From CBDBDZ01 sp965204215 (GTDB lineage: Bacteria > Pseudomonadota > Gammaproteobacteria > Pseudomonadales > GM7GCV1): a DNA stretch of 64,000 bases. Position numbers and translations under genes: made by a program. Shown one piece after another: positions 60,986 through 64,000 of this stretch. Each line of letters starts with the position of its first letter. Position 1 is the stretch's first letter. The stretch spans positions 620,001 through 684,000 of the forward strand of contig CBDBDZ010000014.1 in the NCBI GenBank assembly GCA_965204215.1, read 5' to 3'. Under the pieces are notes generated by a model. The model saw nothing but the letters and a program-made list of their open reading frames with translations, searched no databases and was not told where the DNA came from.

Positions 60986-62101
60986 ATGAAATATGCAATT
61001 TTGGTATTAATGCTTCTTGCTTCATTCTTTGCACTTGCACGCGAACAAATAAGTATTGTGGGCTCATCAACCGTTTACCCTTTTACTACAGTTGCTGCCG
61101 AGCGTTTTGGTCGTTCAAGTGATTTTAAAACACCAAAAATAGAATCGACAGGAACAGGCGGCGGTATGAAATTATTTTGTGCAGGTGTGGGCGCTAATCA
61201 CCCCGATATTACTAATGCTTCAAGAAGAATTAAACCGTCAGAAGTTGAGCTTTGTGCAAAAAATGGTATTGATGATATTGTTGAAGTCAAAATTGGTTTT
61301 GATGGTATAGCCATTGCTTCTGACTTAAATAAAGGGCCAGAGTTTAGTTTAACTACTCAAAACTTATTTTTAGCATTAGCTAAAGACATTATTGGTGAAG
61401 ATGGAAAATTAATGCCGAACCCTTATACTCATTGGAACCAAATTGATGTGAGTTACCCAGCCATTAAAATTGAAGTTTTAGGTCCTCCGCCGACTTCAGG
61501 CACTCGTGATGCATTTGCTGAACTTGCTATGGAAAAAGGTGCCAAGAGTTTCTCTGTATTAAAAACATTGAGCGGCTCTAAAGATGAAGCAGAAATTAAG
61601 GCAATTATGTCCAGCTTAGGGTTTAATGATGAAGTCTTTAAAGGCATTAAAGCACAGAAGGGTAAAGTCAGTGGCAAATCTGTCTTTAAATTAATTTCTC
61701 ATTCAGTCAGAGAAGATGGCGCTTATATAGAAGCTGGTGAAAACGATAATTTAATCATTCAAAAAATTCAGGTCAATCCTGCTTCGCTTGGAATTTTTGG
61801 TTATAGCTTTTTAGAGCAAAATGAAGATGTGATTAAATCACATAATATTGATGGTGTTGATTTGTCGTTTGAAGCCATTGTCGATGGTGATTATCCTATT
61901 GCTCGCTCACTATTTATTTATGTGAAACCTCAACATGTTGGTGTAGTGCCTGGCATTGAAAGCTTCTTATATGAATACACTAGTGAAGATGCAATGGGCG
62001 AAGATGGTTATTTAGTGGATAAAGGATTGATTCCACTGTCAGATGAAGAACGTGCAACCTACACTAATAACGCTCAGAAACTGATTCCTCTTTCACTTTA
62101 A
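60986..62101 (+). CDS. pstS: Phosphate ABC transporter substrate-binding protein (PstS-like)
   Basis: Periplasmic phosphate-binding protein of 371 residues. A short signal peptide ends at FALAREQ. The phosphate-contacting motif ISIVGSSTVYPFT comes directly after, then ESTGTGGGMKLFCAGVG, DITNASRRIKP and GPPPTSGTRDAF. These match the PstS-like proteins of marine gammaproteobacteria. No pstCAB genes follow; a phosphate-type porin does. A Pho box is upstream. Confidence 0.93.
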   Translation: MKYAILVLMLLASFFALAREQISIVGSSTVYPFTTVAAERFGRSSDFKTPKIESTGTGGGMKLFCAGVGANHPDITNASRRIKPSEVELCAKNGIDDIVEVKIGFDGIAIASDLNKGPEFSLTTQNLFLALAKDIIGEDGKLMPNPYTHWNQIDVSYPAIKIEVLGPPPTSGTRDAFAELAMEKGAKSFSVLKTLSGSKDEAEIKAIMSSLGFNDEVFKGIKAQKGKVSGKSVFKLISHSVREDGAYIEAGENDNLIIQKIQVNPASLGIFGYSFLEQNEDVIKSHNIDGVDLSFEAIVDGDYPIARSLFIYVKPQHVGVVPGIESFLYEYTSEDAMGEDGYLVDKGLIPLSDEERATYTNNAQKLIPLSL

Positions 62102-62119
62102 AATCAATTGAATAACACA

Positions 62120-63151
62120 ATGAAATTTTTGAAAACCATAACGCTAAGCGCATTATCTCTGGTCTCTTGTGTATTGTTGGCGCAAGACAATATCATATCA
62201 ACTAAAGGAGGTATATCCCTTAAAACGAAAGACGGCAAATATTCAGCTAAATTAGGTGGGCGTATCCAATACGATTACAATCGCGCTGAAGAAAATAACA
62301 TTGTCGATGAAGACGGTTTTGATATTCGCCGTGCACGCTTGTTTGTATCTGGTCACGTTGGTGATTTTTCTTACAAGGCACAATTTAATATAGGTGATGG
62401 AAACGGCGGTACTCCAGAAGATTTATACATACGTTACAACGGTTTTGGCAAGCAAGCGATTATTACAGTTGGGCATCAACGAGTTCAATTTGGCCTGGAA
62501 GATATCACCAGTTCAAATGACATCAGTTTTCTGGAGAGGTCTGCTATTACCGAGCGCTATGCAGTGGCTCGCCAGGATAGTATTCGATTGAGTGGCAAAA
62601 AAGACAACTTTACTTATTCAATTTCAGCTTTTGAAGATGATGCTGCCAATGATGACGACTTTGGTATTGCAGGTCGAGTAACCTGGGTTCCCATCAAAAC
62701 TGACGAAAACCTGCTTCATCTGGGGGCCTCCTATACTGACAGAGGTGGTGATGTGAGTGCATTTGGGATTGAAACGGCCTACACTTATAAGGCGTTTCAC
62801 TTCCAGGGTGAATATGTCCTGGCGGACGAAGAGGGAACTGATGTCGATGGTTATTATTTACAAGCTGGCTATATTTTGACGGGTGAAACCAGACCTTATA
62901 CCAGTGGAAAATTTAAACGTGTCAAAGGCAAAGGTGATTACGGAGCCTGGGAAGTCGTTGCCAGATACGAAGATGGAGACGGTGCTCACAGCGACATAGA
63001 GCTGGGTACAACCGATGCGACGGCTATAGGGCTAGGCGTTAATTGGTACTACAAAAATCTTCGCATAGGTGTTAACTATACTTTTGGTGAAGATAATTTA
63101 AGCAATGACGAAGGAAGCGAATTTCGGGTTAGAACTCAATATACTTTTTAA
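62120..63151 (+). CDS. Phosphate-selective porin O/P-family outer-membrane protein
   Basis: From the ATG at 62120 it begins MKFLKTITLSALSLVS with a signal peptide ending near LLAQDN. A TTG four codons earlier is not preferred. The body shows alternating beta strands, KLGGRIQYDYNRAEE, the family block DGFDIRRARLFVSGHVG and a C-terminal strand RVRTQYTF with final Phe. It resembles OprO/OprP. 18 bases follow the pstS stop, so it is probably under the same Pho box. It would pass phosphate or polyphosphate across the outer membrane to PstS. Confidence 0.88.
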   Translation: MKFLKTITLSALSLVSCVLLAQDNIISTKGGISLKTKDGKYSAKLGGRIQYDYNRAEENNIVDEDGFDIRRARLFVSGHVGDFSYKAQFNIGDGNGGTPEDLYIRYNGFGKQAIITVGHQRVQFGLEDITSSNDISFLERSAITERYAVARQDSIRLSGKKDNFTYSISAFEDDAANDDDFGIAGRVTWVPIKTDENLLHLGASYTDRGGDVSAFGIETAYTYKAFHFQGEYVLADEEGTDVDGYYLQAGYILTGETRPYTSGKFKRVKGKGDYGAWEVVARYEDGDGAHSDIELGTTDATAIGLGVNWYYKNLRIGVNYTFGEDNLSNDEGSEFRVRTQYTF

Positions 63152-63176
63152 TAGTTCCCTGTTAAATAAGAGGGGT

Positions 63177-63198
63177 CACACTTGAAGTGTGGTCTTTT
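63177..63198 (+). terminator. Short hairpin with T-rich tail between convergent genes
   Basis: CACACTTGAAGTGTG forms a small stem followed by GTCTTTT. It lies 25 bases after the porin stop and could end the pstS-porin transcript. A nearly identical hairpin occurs at 60860-60873. Confidence 0.5.
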
Positions 63199-63213
63199 GC
63201 GCGCGAAAATGCC

Positions 63214-63507
63214 TTAATCAAAGTCACGGTCAATATCGGTATTGATGTCATTAAAAGGCCAGGGCTTGTCGTCGCTGTTGTAGGTAATATAATTAATGGT
63301 TTGCAAAATATACTGTCCAAATATATTGGAGGCTTTGGCTAAATTATTATTGGGTTCGCCAATAATTAAAGCACAAATAAACTGTAGAACCACTAATAAA
63401 AGCAATATTGGGAAGAACAGCATGTACATAACGACAGCGTAAATAATAACAAAAATTAAACGAATCCAATGGGAGGGGTTGAGTAAATTATCTTTTAAGT
63501 TGTTCAT
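63214..63507 (-). CDS. DUF4389 family membrane protein
   Basis: A 97-residue protein with one long or two close membrane helices (LIFVIIYAVVMYMLFFPILLLL, LQFICALIIG) and a conserved acidic end (DDKPWPFNDINTDID). Such proteins, of unknown function, are often found beside gpsA in gammaproteobacteria. It follows gpsA after 35 bases on the same strand. Confidence 0.82.
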   Translation of the reverse strand: MNNLKDNLLNPSHWIRLIFVIIYAVVMYMLFFPILLLLVVLQFICALIIGEPNNNLAKASNIFGQYILQTINYITYNSDDKPWPFNDINTDIDRDFD

Positions 63508-63542
63508 TAGGGTTGATACATAGGTTAATTTAGGAAGGTAAT

Positions 63543-64000
63543 CTAAAGTTTTGCATCGGGGCTTGGCATTTGTGCCATTAAACGCTCAATAGCGACTTCA
63601 GGAGTTACACGCTCAAATAATACGCCATAAAGTTCGTGCACCAAAGGCATATCAATAGATTTCTCAATACTTTGTTGGTGAATTACGCGCACAGTATTAA
63701 TGCCTTCAGCAGTTTCGCCGACTTGTTCAATAGCTTGTTCCAGCGTTTGCTTACTGGCAATATGTTGACCAACTTGAAAATTTCGACTTAATTTAGAATT
63801 GCAGGTTGTGAGTAAATCACCAGCACCGGAAAGCCCTAAAAAGGTATTGACCTGTGCTCCATGTGCCAAACCAAACCGCGCCATTTCAACAAGGCTCAAA
63901 GCATACAGCATTCCTTTGGTGTTGTCGCCTAAGTTGAATTGATCTACCATACCAAAAATAATGGCATAGATATTTTTAAGTAACCCCGCCCATTCCACGC
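63543..64000 (-). CDS. gpsA: Glycerol-3-phosphate dehydrogenase, C-terminal part (5' outside window)
   Basis: The open frame continues beyond the window edge. The visible part contains the helical substrate-binding domain: EWAGLLKNIYAIIFGMVDQ (catalytic Lys), TFLGLSGAGDLLTTC and SRNFQVGQHIASKQTLE, then AEGINTVRVIHQ. This enzyme makes sn-glycerol-3-phosphate for phospholipids. The Lys in LLKNIYAI and GLSGAGDLL clearly mark the family. Confidence 0.9.
   Translation of the reverse strand, partial: VEWAGLLKNIYAIIFGMVDQFNLGDNTKGMLYALSLVEMARFGLAHGAQVNTFLGLSGAGDLLTTCNSKLSRNFQVGQHIASKQTLEQAIEQVGETAEGINTVRVIHQQSIEKSIDMPLVHELYGVLFERVTPEVAIERLMAQMPSPDAKL

Noticed and set aside
1..64000. tRNA, rRNA, CRISPR or prophage features
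   Set aside because: I looked in intergenic gaps and found no cloverleaf with CCA end, no rRNA-like sequence, no regularly spaced repeats and no phage structural genes. A covariance search could still find a small RNA I missed.

Overview
This is a low-GC gammaproteobacterial chromosome segment. The evidence is the conserved order lepA-lepB-rnc-era-recO-acpS, the ftsY-ftsE-ftsX cell-division block, the tsaE-amiC-mutL block, a FldB-type flavodoxin and an E. coli-length gyrB. I cannot name the genus. The presence of an osmolyte-type ABC transporter, NhaA and many outer-membrane proteins fits a marine or host-associated bacterium, but that is inference.

Bases 1-46236 are mostly housekeeping. An O-antigen-ligase-like gene (cut by the window edge) follows tgt; then queA, gyrB, prmA and dsbD, all on the minus strand. 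A plus-strand polysaccharide pair (SLBB exporter and WecA-like transferase) comes next, then hemA-rnd-recR-ybaB-yheU (minus), trmL-fldB (plus), a type IV pilus minor-pilin cluster (minus), and a 1549-residue lipoprotein whose zinc-protease motif has lost its catalytic Glu. After lepA-acpS come a DMT transporter, ftsXEY, a DegS-type protease, ruvX, queG, tsaE-amiC-mutL, a Tat-exported short-chain dehydrogenase, a CNNM/CBS protein, nhaA, an enoyl-CoA hydratase, and a small His-rich protein next to a TonB receptor. queA, tgt and queG together cover the late steps of queuosine synthesis.

Bases 46237-60860 are an accessory region built from nested mobile DNA. A broken IS91-like element ends at 47359, and its last 309 bases are repeated without visible change at 56432-56740. 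Between these direct repeats lie a glycine-betaine-type ABC transporter (proXVW-like), a PLP-dependent D-cysteine desulfhydrase/L-cysteate lyase-like gene, an alpha/beta hydrolase and a DUF1989 gene broken by the IS91 end, plus an IS3 element interrupted by an IS630 element. I read this as a catabolic cargo block for a small osmolyte, moved or trapped by a rolling-circle element. To the right are another alpha/beta hydrolase, two tandem IS5-type remnants and an apparently intact IS1111/IS110-type element whose long structured 3' region is a candidate bridge (seek) RNA.

Bases 60860-64000 return to chromosomal genes: a Pho-box-controlled phosphate-binding protein and phosphate-type porin, a DUF4389 membrane protein and the end of gpsA.

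Several dispersed non-coding repeat families occur: a 241-bp MITE with 20-bp terminal inverted repeats (two copies), a 84-173-bp double-hairpin repeat (three copies), an AT-rich repeat with a shared 23-base core (three places), and a palindromic insert forming the end of pilW. I saw no rRNA or tRNA gene, CRISPR array or prophage.
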